Positions 1 to 7,437 are shown, counted from the stretch's first letter. The stretch is 12,462 nt of DNA from Rickettsiales bacterium (GCA_002690625.1 NZFJ01000057.1:1-12462); one strand, 5' to 3'. The notes: generated from the letters alone by a model not told the origin. Numbers and translations: made by a program.

Positions 1-486
1 TATAATTTTATTTTTTATTATTTTTTCCTCAGATATACTAAAGTTTGATAGTACATATTTATTGGCAATAATCTTTTTATTTAAATCTTTTATTCCTATT
101 CTTATTCTGTAATATTTACTACCTATATTATGATCTATATTTTTAATACCATTGTGACCAGCAGAACTTCCCGCAAACTTAAATTTAACTTTTGATAACT
201 CTAAATCTAATTCATCGTGAAAGATAAAAATATTATCAGTACTTATTTTATAAAATTTTTTTATTAACCTTACAGCTTCTCCAGAGCAATTCATCATAGT
301 ACTAGGTTTAGCTAAAATAACATTATAATTTAATATAATTCCTTTATACAGAGTGCTTTTAAAATTATTACTCATTTTTTTTAGATTATAGCTGTTTACT
401 AGGTAGTCTATTAATTTAAAACCTATATTATGTCTAGTGTTTTCAAATTCTTGACCTAAATTACCCAAACCTATAAGTAAAAGCAT
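1..486 (-). CDS. pth: Peptidyl-tRNA hydrolase, C-terminus cut off by window edge
   Basis: Releases peptides from peptidyl-tRNAs that drop off ribosomes, recycling tRNA in the cytoplasm. I translated 162 codons from the ATG at 486-484 to base 1 with no stop; the family is usually about 185-200 residues, so roughly 30 C-terminal residues lie outside. The start reads MLLLIGLGNLGQEFENTRHN, giving the family Asn9 and catalytic His19. KPSTMMNCSG carries the substrate-binding Asn66, HDELDL carries Asp91, and AGHNG carries Asn112. These match the known catalytic and binding set (N10, H20, N68, D93, N114 in E. coli numbering). The gene starts 5 nt after the rplY stop, so it is almost certainly co-transcribed with rplY. 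The rplY-pth pair is a common bacterial arrangement. A canonical Shine-Dalgarno is not obvious, which suggests translational coupling. Nothing suggests it is broken. Confidence 0.96.
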   Translation of the reverse strand, partial: MLLLIGLGNLGQEFENTRHNIGFKLIDYLVNSYNLKKMSNNFKSTLYKGIILNYNVILAKPSTMMNCSGEAVRLIKKFYKISTDNIFIFHDELDLELSKVKFKFAGSSAGHNGIKNIDHNIGSKYYRIRIGIKDLNKKIIANKYVLSNFSISEEKIIKNKII

Positions 487-491
487 TTTTA

Positions 492-1163
492 TTACTTGCT
501 TTCTTTATCCTCTGTTTTACTTTCTTCTGCTTTATCCTCTTCTTTTCCTTCTTCTTCTTCCTCAGTCTTTTCTTCGGTGGACTCAGAGGATACTAATGCA
601 GATGGAGCTAAAATACTAGCAACTGTAAAGTCTCTGTCTTTAATAGTAGTTTCTACACCTTCCTCTATTTTAGTATGGCTTATGTGTATACTGTCTCCTA
701 TTTCCAGTCCTTCTAGGTTAAACTCAAATTTTTCCGGGATTTTATTTACTGGACAGATTACTTCTACTGTATATCTTACAACATTTAATACACCACCTCT
801 TTTTATTCCCGGACTCAAGTTTTCATTGATAAAATTAACTGGGACTTCAATAGTAACTTTAGTTTTATCATTAACTCTTAAAAAATCTATATGTTCTAAT
901 TGATCTGTTACCGGGTTTTGAGAAACATCTTGTACAATGACTCTAACTTTATTTTTATCAACAGCTATATCATAAATCTTATTTAAAAAAGCTGATTTAT
1001 TTATTTCAGCTCTTAAATCAGTTACATTTAAAGATACTGGCTCAGGTTTTATACCATCTCCATATATTATAGCTGGAATTTGATCTTTTTCTCTTACTTT
1101 TTTTGCACTATTTGTTCCTACTTTTTTTCTAGGTAATGCGTTTAAAGTACTAACATTTTTCAT
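492..1163 (-). CDS. rplY: 50S ribosomal protein L25, long TL5/Ctc form
   Basis: Binds 5S rRNA in the central protuberance of the large ribosomal subunit. At 223 residues it is the long two-domain form. Residues 1-95 are the L25 5S-binding domain, with the typical IPAIIYGDG and ending in HIDFLRV. Residues 100-187 are the beta-rich TL5 C-terminal domain, containing KRGGVLNVVR and LEIGDSIHI. A low-complexity Glu/Lys tail (about 195-223) follows, a frequent but variable feature of this family. The ATG at 1163-1161 is preceded by AAGGAG (1175-1170) with 6 nt spacing, one of the strongest ribosome binding sites in the window; its first two bases overlap the prs stop codon. It sits between prs and pth in one transcriptional direction. 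The purine-rich tail region also gives a spurious Ser-rich antisense reading frame, which I do not count as a gene. Confidence 0.96.
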   Translation of the reverse strand: MKNVSTLNALPRKKVGTNSAKKVREKDQIPAIIYGDGIKPEPVSLNVTDLRAEINKSAFLNKIYDIAVDKNKVRVIVQDVSQNPVTDQLEHIDFLRVNDKTKVTIEVPVNFINENLSPGIKRGGVLNVVRYTVEVICPVNKIPEKFEFNLEGLEIGDSIHISHTKIEEGVETTIKDRDFTVASILAPSALVSSESTEEKTEEEEEGKEEDKAEESKTEDKESK

Positions 1164-1173
1164 TATTCACTCC

Positions 1174-2103
1174 TTAATTAAATAAACTTGATACTGAACT
1201 ATGATTATCTATTCTTTTTACTGCTTCTGCTATTAATGGTGCAATAGAAAGTCTTCGAATCTTATTTTTATTTTCTAGAGAAGTTGTTGTGATGGTATTT
1301 GTAGTTACCACTTCCTTTAAACTAGATTTCTTAATTCTTTTTATAGCAGGACCAGAAAATACGCCATGACTTATATATGCAGACACAGTTTTTGCCCCTA
1401 CCTTAATTAATTCTTCTGCAGCATTAGTTAACGTACCAGCTGTATCGACAATATCATCTATTAATATACAATCTTTTCCGTTAACATTACCTATTATATT
1501 TAATACTTCTGAAATATTATCAGATTCTCTTCTTTTATCTACAATTGCTAAGCCAGTATTAAGTCTATTTGCTATATACCTTGCTCTTACTACTCCACCA
1601 ACATCAGGAGATACAATTATCGTATTTCCTAAAGGATAGCTTTCTTTAATATCACTTAATAGTATTGGTGCTGCATATAAATTATCAACTGGAATATCAA
1701 AAAAACCTTGAATTTGACCGGCATGTAAATCTATGGTCAAAACTCTATTTGCCCCTGAAGTAGTTATTAAATTCGCTACTAGCTTTGCGGTTATAGGTGT
1801 CCTTGGACCTGGCTTTCTGTCTTGTCTTGCATAGCCAAAATAGGGTATTACAGCAGTTATTTGTTTAGCAGAAGCTCTTTTAAGAGCATCTATACATATT
1901 AAAAGCTCTATTAAATTATCATTAGCAGGCTTAGAGGTAGACTGAATAACATAAACATCTTGCCCTCTAACGTTTTCATTAATTTCGACAAAAATCTCTT
2001 CATCTGAAAACCTTCTCACACTTGCCTTAGTTAAAGGGATATTCAGTATTTCTGCTATTTCTTCAGACAGACTGATATTGCTATTACATGTTAGTAATTT
2101 CAT
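1174..2103 (-). CDS. prs: Ribose-phosphate pyrophosphokinase (PRPP synthetase)
   Basis: Makes PRPP from ribose 5-phosphate and ATP, the precursor for nucleotides, NAD, histidine and tryptophan; cytoplasmic. From the ATG at 2103 it has 309 residues, normal for class I enzymes (about 310-315). The N-terminus [20 protein letters not shown] aligns with the family start. [12 protein letters not shown] is at 30-41, the ATP-binding flexible loop with YARQDRK at 91-97, and [11 protein letters not shown] with catalytic His127 at 125-135. The PRPP-binding loop [13 protein letters not shown] is at 213-225. A longer frame with a TTG start at 2145 adds a hydrophobic 14-residue extension encoded partly by an 11-T run; no homologue is expected to have it, so I reject that start. 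There is no Shine-Dalgarno before the ATG. A possible own promoter is described separately. prs-rplY-pth is a common alphaproteobacterial gene order. Confidence 0.95.
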   Translation of the reverse strand: MKLLTCNSNISLSEEIAEILNIPLTKASVRRFSDEEIFVEINENVRGQDVYVIQSTSKPANDNLIELLICIDALKRASAKQITAVIPYFGYARQDRKPGPRTPITAKLVANLITTSGANRVLTIDLHAGQIQGFFDIPVDNLYAAPILLSDIKESYPLGNTIIVSPDVGGVVRARYIANRLNTGLAIVDKRRESDNISEVLNIIGNVNGKDCILIDDIVDTAGTLTNAAEELIKVGAKTVSAYISHGVFSGPAIKRIKKSSLKEVVTTNTITTTSLENKNKIRRLSIAPLIAEAVKRIDNHSSVSSLFN

Positions 2104-2116
2104 ATTAAAAAAAAAA

Positions 2117-2145
2117 ATTATTAAGATAATACTTTTAGCAATCAA
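2117..2145 (-). promoter_or_regulatory. Candidate prs promoter with very short leader
   Basis: On the minus strand TTGATT (2145-2140) is separated by 17 nt from AATAAT (2122-2117), a reasonable sigma70-like spacing. Initiation about 7 nt downstream would fall inside the 11-T run (2117-2107), only a few bases before the prs ATG at 2103. That would fit the absence of a Shine-Dalgarno. In such AT-rich DNA, promoter-like hexamers arise by chance, so this is a candidate only. Confidence 0.33.
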
Positions 2146-2165
2146 AAAATCTACTGTAAATAGAT
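2144..2165 (-). terminator. Weak intrinsic terminator candidate after pgeF
   Basis: Just after the pgeF stop, the minus strand reads ATCTATT-TAC-AGTAGAT and then runs into Ts. This is a 7-bp stem with a single G-C pair and one G-T wobble, a 3-nt loop and a run of six Ts that begins with the last stem base. It is AT-poor in stability but correctly shaped and placed, and it would separate the hldD-lgt-midA-pgeF unit from prs. Read-through is likely. Confidence 0.3.
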
Positions 2166-2168
2166 AAT

Positions 2169-2930
2169 TTACATTTTTATTACAGATAATAACCTTCCAT
2201 AATCAGCCTGGTTATTAATTTTTGAGAATCTATAGCTAAAAAAAGTTTTATTTTGCTGAAATGTATCACAATTTGAAGCCCAAATATCGGTTACTCCTTT
2301 TTTTTTCAGTCTAGAGATAGCAGCTCCCACTATATTAAATAAATATTTTGAATTATTTTTTTTAATAAAAAATTTCTTATAATTACTTTCTTGTTCTATA
2401 AATTTTTTAGCAAAAGCTATATCTACTTCATAGCTTTCTTTACCTATACAGGGCCCTAAAGCAAATATGAGATCAGATGAATTTATATCGAGATTATTTG
2501 TCTCCAATAAAAAATTTTCTATTATACCATCAAAAAGGCCTTTCCATCCTAAATGAATAACACCCATTATCTTTTTATTTTTGTGACCTATTAAAATAGG
2601 ACAACAATCAGCAGTCAATACACCTAAAGCAATATTATTTGATAAACAAATAATACCGTCACACTTATATTTTAATTTTTTATTATCTTTTATTATGGAT
2701 ATTTTATTACTATGAAACTGATTTCCTATTATCAACTCTTCAATATTAAAATTCAATGTGTCTGCAATTATTTTTTTATTTGTTATAACATTTTCTTTTT
2801 TATCATTTGAAGATAACCCACAATTAAGAGAAGTATATATACCTTTAGAAACACCACCTATTTTTGAAAAAAATCCATGAGTATATTTATTTAAATTTGT
2901 CGCAGTATAATAATTATTTTTTTTCATCAT
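2169..2930 (-). CDS. pgeF: PgeF/YfiH/YlmD family protein (multicopper 'laccase' domain)
   Basis: Family known as polyphenol oxidase, purine nucleoside phosphorylase/adenosine deaminase-like, or peptidoglycan-editing factor; the physiological role varies between studies. Counted from the ATG at 2930, the 253-residue protein has the three metal/active-site elements: QFHSN with His73, ADCCP with Cys109 and HLGWKG with His126. It also has [13 protein letters not shown] at 157-169 and the C-terminal SYR and YGRLLSVI elements. The length fits the family (about 240-260). A TTG codon at 2933 extends the frame by one residue. I prefer the ATG at 2930 because it overlaps the stop of the upstream methyltransferase as TGATG, a classic termination-reinitiation junction; a second ATG follows at 2927. 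Co-transcription with lgt and the MidA-like gene is a typical alphaproteobacterial arrangement. Confidence 0.92.
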   Translation of the reverse strand: MMKKNNYYTATNLNKYTHGFFSKIGGVSKGIYTSLNCGLSSNDKKENVITNKKIIADTLNFNIEELIIGNQFHSNKISIIKDNKKLKYKCDGIICLSNNIALGVLTADCCPILIGHKNKKIMGVIHLGWKGLFDGIIENFLLETNNLDINSSDLIFALGPCIGKESYEVDIAFAKKFIEQESNYKKFFIKKNNSKYLFNIVGAAISRLKKKGVTDIWASNCDTFQQNKTFFSYRFSKINNQADYGRLLSVIKM

Positions 2931-3988
2931 CAAAAAATAGTATTAGAAAATTTTTTATTAGTTATTATTAAAACTTTAAATAAATCTCCCATCTCTTTGA
3001 TAGAGGTCAATCTTTTTTTTTGTTTATATAGTGATTCTTCTAGATTAGGATTATATTTAATTAATTGACTAATCCTCTCATTTATTCCGAGTTTTTGTAG
3101 AAAAAAACCTTGTTTTATAGGTCCAATGATTTTGCAGTTTTCTTTAATAGCAATTTCTTTATAAAAATCAAAATCAGGTTTGACACTTATATCAGTTAGC
3201 CCTGGTTTATAAAAAAGATCTACTATCTTATGTTTAAAGATAGCTGTAATAGCGCCATTAAGATCTTCATTTGTTTTAGCATAATCTATAATTATTAAAG
3301 CTCCATTATTTTTATTAATTTTTTTGCAAATTTGAGTAATTAATAAATCACTGTATTCTGAATATTCAAATATATCACCATTTTTAGCTTTTTTTGGAAA
3401 AGACAGTTCATTCAGAACTGGATTTTTAGCTAATGTAAACATAAAATTATCCGAGTTATCTAAACATATAATTCTTTTATACCATTTACTATTTTTTTTA
3501 ATATATTGATTTACAGGTAAGGCATCAAAAAATTCATTTGCTAAAACTATCAAGCTTTTACTCCCAATTGCTGCTATATCTTCTATAAATAAACAGTTTT
3601 TAAAATTTTTTTTAAGATTTGATTTAAAGTATTTAGCTTTTTCTAAAAAATATATTTTCTCTAACTTCTTAAAAATATTAGAGTCCATTTTTTTAATAGT
3701 TCTCAATATATCTTTACAAAGAGTGCCTTTTCCAGGGCCAAGTTCCAGATAATTAAAATTGCCATTAATCAAACTATTATAGTTTACTAAGATCCAGTTT
3801 GCTATTAATTCTCCAAAAACCTGACTAACTTCAGGAGCAGTTATAAAATCGCCACTTTTTCCAATAATATCTTTTTTAATATAATAACCATAATCAGGAT
3901 GGTATAAAGCAATATTCATGAATTCTCTTACTGATATTGCTCCTAAAGCTTTAATATTTTTTTTTAAAATCTTTTCTAGTTTTTGCAT
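2930..3988 (-). CDS. MidA/NDUFAF7-family SAM-dependent methyltransferase
   Basis: Class I methyltransferase of the MidA (DUF185) family. The mitochondrial member NDUFAF7 methylates an arginine of a complex I subunit during assembly; the bacterial role is inferred from that. Family hallmarks over 352 residues are ISVREFMNIALYHPDYGYY (18-36), GDFITAPEVSQVFGELI (46-62), the SAM-binding LELGPGKGTL (81-90), ANEFFDALPVNQY (150-162), IIIDYAKTN (232-240), PGLTDISVKPDFD (262-274) and QGFFLQKLGI (293-302). The start ATG at 3988 lies 38 nt inside the 3' end of lgt. The N-terminal match before residue 24 is good, so this overlap looks real rather than a misplaced start. No clear Shine-Dalgarno is visible, which suggests coupling to lgt translation. 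The stop overlaps the pgeF start by one base. Confidence 0.92.
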   Translation of the reverse strand: MQKLEKILKKNIKALGAISVREFMNIALYHPDYGYYIKKDIIGKSGDFITAPEVSQVFGELIANWILVNYNSLINGNFNYLELGPGKGTLCKDILRTIKKMDSNIFKKLEKIYFLEKAKYFKSNLKKNFKNCLFIEDIAAIGSKSLIVLANEFFDALPVNQYIKKNSKWYKRIICLDNSDNFMFTLAKNPVLNELSFPKKAKNGDIFEYSEYSDLLITQICKKINKNNGALIIIDYAKTNEDLNGAITAIFKHKIVDLFYKPGLTDISVKPDFDFYKEIAIKENCKIIGPIKQGFFLQKLGINERISQLIKYNPNLEESLYKQKKRLTSIKEMGDLFKVLIITNKKFSNTIF

Positions 3989-4757
3989 TTAGATACATTA
4001 ATATTATTAGTCCTAATAAAATCATAGGAACACACAATAGCATTCCCATAGAAAGAAAAGGATGCATTATATAGCCAATATGACTATCAGGTTCTCTAAA
4101 GAATTCAACTATTATTCTAAAAAGCCCATAAAAAACTAAAAAGAAACAGCTAGTGTATCCTTTTTTATAATACACTTTTCTATAAACTAGATTTATTATT
4201 ATAAATAAAACTATACCTTCTAAAAAAGCTTCATATAGTTGACTAGGGTGTCTAGGATATGGTCCGCCATTTGGAAAAATGACACCTAAAAAAGAATCAG
4301 TTTTTTTACCCCACAGTTCAGAGTTTATAAAATTAGCAACCCTTCCTAAAAATAGACCTAATGGAGCAGAACATGCTATGATATCAACAAAATTTAAAAA
4401 ACTTATTTTTTTAATTTTACAAAATATTAAACTCACAATAATAACTCCAATTATACCACCATGAAAAGACATTCCGCCTTCTCGAATACCTAATATTATC
4501 AGACTTAAATTATTTAAATAAAAGTTTATATCATATAAAAATACGTAACCAAACCTTCCTCCAACTATTATACCTAAAACTATCCATACTAAAGCATCAT
4601 CAAAGGTATCTTTTGATACAGTTTTATATTTATTAGATAAAAATTTACAAAATAATAGGCCTAAAAAAATACTGATGGCATATGAAATTCCATACCATTT
4701 TATTGGGATACCAAATAAAAAAAAAGCTGTAGGGTCTATATTAGGAAAAGTCATCAT
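3951..4757 (-). CDS. lgt: Prolipoprotein diacylglyceryl transferase
   Basis: Inner-membrane enzyme that moves diacylglycerol from phosphatidylglycerol to the lipobox cysteine of prolipoproteins, the first step of lipoprotein maturation. The 268 residues form about seven hydrophobic segments. Diagnostic motifs are the early WYG (21-23), GGMSFHGG (94-101) with essential His99, the Lgt signature GRVANFINSELWG (138-150) with Arg139, PRHPSQLYE (168-176) and EFFREPD (218-224). The basic tail RKDFKKKY fits a cytoplasmic end. The ATG at 4757 has a second ATG immediately after it; both lie within the 3' end of hldD (17- or 14-nt overlap). The 3' end overlaps the methyltransferase by 38 nt. PgsA in this same window makes the precursor of its lipid donor, although from a separate operon. 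Confidence 0.96.
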   Translation of the reverse strand: MMTFPNIDPTAFFLFGIPIKWYGISYAISIFLGLLFCKFLSNKYKTVSKDTFDDALVWIVLGIIVGGRFGYVFLYDINFYLNNLSLIILGIREGGMSFHGGIIGVIIVSLIFCKIKKISFLNFVDIIACSAPLGLFLGRVANFINSELWGKKTDSFLGVIFPNGGPYPRHPSQLYEAFLEGIVLFIIINLVYRKVYYKKGYTSCFFLVFYGLFRIIVEFFREPDSHIGYIMHPFLSMGMLLCVPMILLGLIILMYLNAKTRKDFKKKY

Positions 4758-5721
4758 CTGAATTTATTAAATAGTTATTTATATAATCTCTTATACCTTC
4801 TTCTAAAGAAAAAAACTTTTCATCATATCCTGCTTTCCTTAAATTATAGATACTTGCTTCAGTCAGATATTGATATTGACCTCTTATGTTGATTGGCATA
4901 TCAATGTATTTAATATTTATATTTTTTTTTAGGGTACTGTATACACTACAAACTAAATCATTAAAAGTTCTAGCTTTTCCAGTTCCTACGTTATACACGC
5001 CAGATACCCTATTATTTTTCATGAACCAAATTAAGACTTTAATACAATCTTTAACATAAATAAAATCTCTTTTTTGTTCACCATCTTTATATTTGATATT
5101 ATGAGATTTAAATAATGAAGTAGCCTCTTTTCTATTTATTTGATTATAAGTTTTTAAAACCATAGAAATCATATTATCTTTATGATGTTCATTAGGTCCG
5201 TAAACATTAAAAAACTTTAAGGCTATCCATTGGGGAGGGCAAATATTTAAATTATTTTTTAAATACATATTTCTTTTATCTATTTCGTTTTTAGTCCAAG
5301 CGTATATATTTAAAGGATTAAGTAGTTTTAAGTAACTATTATCATGATTGTCTTTAAACCCATTTTCACCGTTACCATAAGTAGCAGCTGAGGAAGCATA
5401 TATTAATCTTATATTTTTTTTACTGCAAATTTTCCAAATATTATGACTAAATAATATATTATTTGCCCACATTAAATTTCCATCCTTAAATATAGTAGAA
5501 GAAATAGCACCGAGATGAAATATTATATCTATGGAGTTTTTTTCAATAAATGTTTCTAGATTATTGGGCTCTACAATATCAAAAATATTATCAAATTTTT
5601 TATAATATTTCTTATTAATTTTATTTTTATAATCACAAATAACTATTTTATGTTTATAATTTAGCAGTTCATTTACAAGATTGCTACCTATAAAACCTGC
5701 GCCACCAGTAATTATAATCAT
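4741..5721 (-). CDS. hldD: ADP-L-glycero-D-manno-heptose 6-epimerase
   Basis: Converts ADP-D-glycero- to ADP-L-glycero-manno-heptose for the LPS inner core; a cytoplasmic short-chain dehydrogenase-type epimerase. The 326-residue protein starts with the NADP-binding GGAGFIGSN (6-14). It has YASSAATYGNG (108-118), the catalytic YxxxK as YAWTK (140-144), KFFNVYGPNEHHKDNMISMV (169-188), DGEQKRDFIYVKD (213-225), GVYNVGTGKARTFNDL (241-256) and the C-terminal MPINIRGQYQYLTEA typical of HldD rather than GalE. The ATG at 5721 has AAGGTG (5731-5726) upstream. It is the first gene of the minus-strand block and diverges from ubiK. Its presence points to heptose-containing LPS. Association of hldD with lgt is not something I can call standard. 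Confidence 0.93.
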   Translation of the reverse strand: MIIITGGAGFIGSNLVNELLNYKHKIVICDYKNKINKKYYKKFDNIFDIVEPNNLETFIEKNSIDIIFHLGAISSTIFKDGNLMWANNILFSHNIWKICSKKNIRLIYASSAATYGNGENGFKDNHDNSYLKLLNPLNIYAWTKNEIDKRNMYLKNNLNICPPQWIALKFFNVYGPNEHHKDNMISMVLKTYNQINRKEATSLFKSHNIKYKDGEQKRDFIYVKDCIKVLIWFMKNNRVSGVYNVGTGKARTFNDLVCSVYSTLKKNINIKYIDMPINIRGQYQYLTEASIYNLRKAGYDEKFFSLEEGIRDYINNYLINSDDDFS

Positions 5722-5793
5722 ATTGCACCTTTTTTATATTATTACTATATAATGAAGTGTGAATATAGTAATTTATAATTTAAGGAGTGACGG
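5722..5793. promoter_or_regulatory. Divergent promoter region, hldD / ubiK
   Basis: This 72-nt gap separates the start codons of two divergent genes and must hold both promoters. On the plus strand TATAAT (5748-5753) is a perfect -10 box; TTGCAC (5723-5728) is a -35 candidate with 19 nt spacing, or 17 nt to the overlapping TATATA at 5746. On the minus strand TATAGT (5749-5744) is the best -10, overlapping the plus-strand box, without a good -35. Overlapping -10 boxes would make the two directions compete. AAGGAG (5782-5787) is a strong ribosome binding site 6 nt before the ubiK GTG start. Confidence 0.5.
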
Positions 5794-6036
5794 GTGAATA
5801 AAAGAAGAAAAATAAAACAGGTATTTTCTCTTTCTAGCGGCATAATAAGCAGTTTAGAGGCTATGAAAGATCAGTCAAAATTAAAAATTAAAGAAAAAAT
5901 TATTAAGATAATAGAAAGTTATAATTTAGTAACTAGGGAGGAGTTTCAAGAATTAAAAGAAATGAATATTAAGGCCAGAGAAGAAAATGATAGATTATTA
6001 AGAAAAATCATAGAATTAGAAAAAAAAATAAAATAA
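5794..6036 (+). CDS. ubiK: UbiK accessory factor (BMFP family)
   Basis: Small coiled-coil protein of the BMFP/YqiC family. In E. coli, UbiK helps aerobic ubiquinone biosynthesis by associating with UbiJ and lipids. The 80 residues match the family layout: an N-terminal amphipathic part (to about 25) including VFSLSSGIISSLEAMKDQ, a central helix ending NLVTREEFQELKEMNIKARE (44-63), and a C-terminal coiled coil with Leu/Ile heptads and Glu/Lys. The V-x-REEF and KAREEN signature is typical of the family. The start is GTG at 5794, chosen because AAGGAG lies 6 nt upstream. It is first in a plus-strand run ahead of ybjN-like, proC and a COQ9-fold gene. The fold similarity to COQ9 downstream and the MidA-like gene upstream suggest a respiratory-chain theme, which is inference. 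Confidence 0.88.
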   Translation: MNKRRKIKQVFSLSSGIISSLEAMKDQSKLKIKEKIIKIIESYNLVTREEFQELKEMNIKAREENDRLLRKIIELEKKIK

Positions 6037-6055
6037 ATTAAGATAATGGTAGATT

Positions 6056-6104
6056 AATACCTTATATTGCGGTACATATAAATATATATACTATATAAGG
6101 TATT
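6056..6104 (+). promoter_or_regulatory. 12-bp perfect inverted repeat in ybjN leader, covers the RBS
   Basis: AATACCTTATAT (6056-6067) and ATATAAGGTATT (6093-6104) are exact inverse complements separated by 25 nt. Inside the loop a second stem can form (6072-6078 with 6085-6091, one mismatch). The 3' arm contains AAGG (6097-6100), the only plausible Shine-Dalgarno for the ATG at 6109 (8 nt away), so the hairpin would hide it. No U-run follows, arguing against a simple ubiK terminator. Alternatively this is a DNA operator: promoter-like hexamers TTGCGG (6067-6072) and TACTAT (6089-6094), 16 nt apart, lie between the arms. Confidence 0.5.
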
Positions 6105-6108
6105 TATT

Positions 6109-6612
6109 ATGAAATATACAAAATTACAAAATATTAAAAATAGCTATAATCCATTAGGCATAATAGAAGATATAATAATTGGTAATAATTGGGATTATGA
6201 AAAAGACAAAAATCAGAATATTCACGTAGAAGTAGGAGGTGAATGGTGTGATTATCATTTATCATATGGTATTAATGAGGACCTGAGGTTACTATATATA
6301 TCATGTGCGTTAGATATAAAAATACCTGAAAATAAAATTAATGACGTTTTCATATTACTAGCAAATATCAATGAAAAGTTAAAAATAGGACATTTTGAGG
6401 TTTGGACAGATGATAGTTGGCCAGTATTAAGGCAATCTATACCTATACCTCTTGACCATAAATTATGTAGAAGTCAAGTAGAGCAATCAAGTATTATGGC
6501 TTTAGAAGAATGTGAAAAATTTTATCCAGCTTTTCAAATGTTTGCTTGGGATAATAAAAATGTAAAAGATTCATTGGAGCATCTCATGTTAGAAACGCAA
6601 GGAGAGGTTTAA
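6109..6612 (+). CDS. YbjN domain-containing protein
   Basis: A 167-residue soluble protein matching the alphaproteobacterial YbjN-domain family, whose fold resembles type III secretion chaperones; molecular function unknown, and E. coli YbjN is linked to stress and motility phenotypes. Visible features are a Trp- and acid-rich alpha/beta sequence with no signal peptide or membrane segment. An N-terminal NPLGIIEDII helix is followed by the strand-rich VEVGGEWCDYHLSYG and LRLLYISCALD, then LLANINEKLKIGHFEVWTD (114-132 region by order), then RQSIPIP and a C-terminal EECEKFYPAFQMFAWD helix. It precedes proC by 9 nt, a neighbour pair seen in many alphaproteobacteria. Its leader contains a strong inverted repeat over the ribosome binding site, so expression may be controlled after transcription. 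Family assignment comes from sequence character, not a search. Confidence 0.82.
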   Translation: MKYTKLQNIKNSYNPLGIIEDIIIGNNWDYEKDKNQNIHVEVGGEWCDYHLSYGINEDLRLLYISCALDIKIPENKINDVFILLANINEKLKIGHFEVWTDDSWPVLRQSIPIPLDHKLCRSQVEQSSIMALEECEKFYPAFQMFAWDNKNVKDSLEHLMLETQGEV

Positions 6613-6621
6613 AAGAACCAA

Positions 6622-7437
6622 ATGAAAATCCTTTTAATAGGTGCAGGTAAAATGGGTTTTTCCATAGTATCTTCTTGGAACAACAGTAATGTTATCAAAT
6701 CAATTAAACTTACTATTGTAGAGAAAAGTAATATCAGAATATTAGAGTTAAAAAAAAAATATAAAAATATAATATTCAAAAAAAATATTCCTCAAAATTG
6801 GACTGGAGATTTATTAATATTAAGTATAAAGCCGCAGGTGTTTTTTAATATTAGTGATGAAATAGTAAAAAAAAATATTTTTGCAAAAAATATAATTTCG
6901 ATAATGGCAGGAATTAAAATAAAAACATTATATAAAAGTATTAAATTTAATACTAATATCATTAGGGTAATGCCTAATATAGCATCTAGTATAGGTTTAG
7001 GTGTAACTTGTATTTATTATGAAAAGAAAAAAAAAAATAAATTACTATCAAAGATTAAAAAATTATTAGAAGGATTAGGCAATACTTATATATTAAAAAG
7101 TGAAAATTTACTTGATAGCGTTACAGCATTATCAGGTAGTGGTCCCGCTTATTTTTTCCTATTTTTGTTAAACCTAGAAAGTATAGCTATGAAAATGGGG
7201 TTTGGAAAAAAACTTTCTAAAAAAATTGTATTTGATACAGCATTAGGAGCTCTTCAATTGACTAAAGATGAGTATAATATTAGAAAATTAATTGATGATG
7301 TAAGTAGTCAAGGTGGTACAACTGAGGCAGCATTAAAAGAATTAGAGAAAAAAAATAATGGACTTTTAGAAATTATGAAAAAAGCTGTACTAGCTGCTGA
7401 TAAAAGATCTAAGCAATTATCTAAAGTATCGTCATGA
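6622..7437 (+). CDS. proC: Pyrroline-5-carboxylate reductase
   Basis: Final step of proline synthesis, reducing P5C to L-proline with NAD(P)H; cytoplasmic decamer in the known family. The 271 residues begin with the Rossmann motif IGAGKMG (6-12). They carry LSIKPQ (67-72), RVMPN (115-119), the substrate-site ALSGSGPAYFF (169-179) and the P5CR signature region DDVSSQGGTTEAALKELE (225-242). Length is normal (about 260-280). GGAGAGG (6601-6607) upstream is rather distant from the ATG, so translation may depend on ribosomes finishing the ybjN-like gene 9 nt before. The stop overlaps the next start as ATGA, implying coupled expression. The protein is Lys/Ile/Asn-rich like its neighbours, reflecting AT-driven composition, and no key motif is lost. 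Confidence 0.95.
   Translation: MKILLIGAGKMGFSIVSSWNNSNVIKSIKLTIVEKSNIRILELKKKYKNIIFKKNIPQNWTGDLLILSIKPQVFFNISDEIVKKNIFAKNIISIMAGIKIKTLYKSIKFNTNIIRVMPNIASSIGLGVTCIYYEKKKKNKLLSKIKKLLEGLGNTYILKSENLLDSVTALSGSGPAYFFLFLLNLESIAMKMGFGKKLSKKIVFDTALGALQLTKDEYNIRKLIDDVSSQGGTTEAALKELEKKNNGLLEIMKKAVLAADKRSKQLSKVSS

Noticed and set aside
496..903. Plus-strand Ser/Leu-rich reading frame of 135 codons opposite rplY
   Set aside because: It is the complement of the acidic rplY tail and L25 body; low complexity, no ribosome binding site, no family resemblance. rplY on the other strand is unambiguous.
2104..2145. Upstream TTG start for prs adding a hydrophobic 14-residue leader
   Set aside because: The extension is encoded by promoter-like and T-run sequence, and the ATG at 2103 gives exactly the family N-terminus. 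A signal peptide on PRPP synthetase would make no sense.
6056..6104. Reading the ybjN leader repeat as a rho-independent terminator of ubiK
   Set aside because: The stem is AT-rich with a 25-nt loop and no U-run follows the 3' arm, so a terminator call is not supported; kept as a regulatory candidate.
6745..6790. A-runs in proC as possible frameshift or phase-variation sites
   Set aside because: Runs of 8-10 A are scattered throughout this AT-rich, Lys-rich window and the proC frame is intact; not distinctive.
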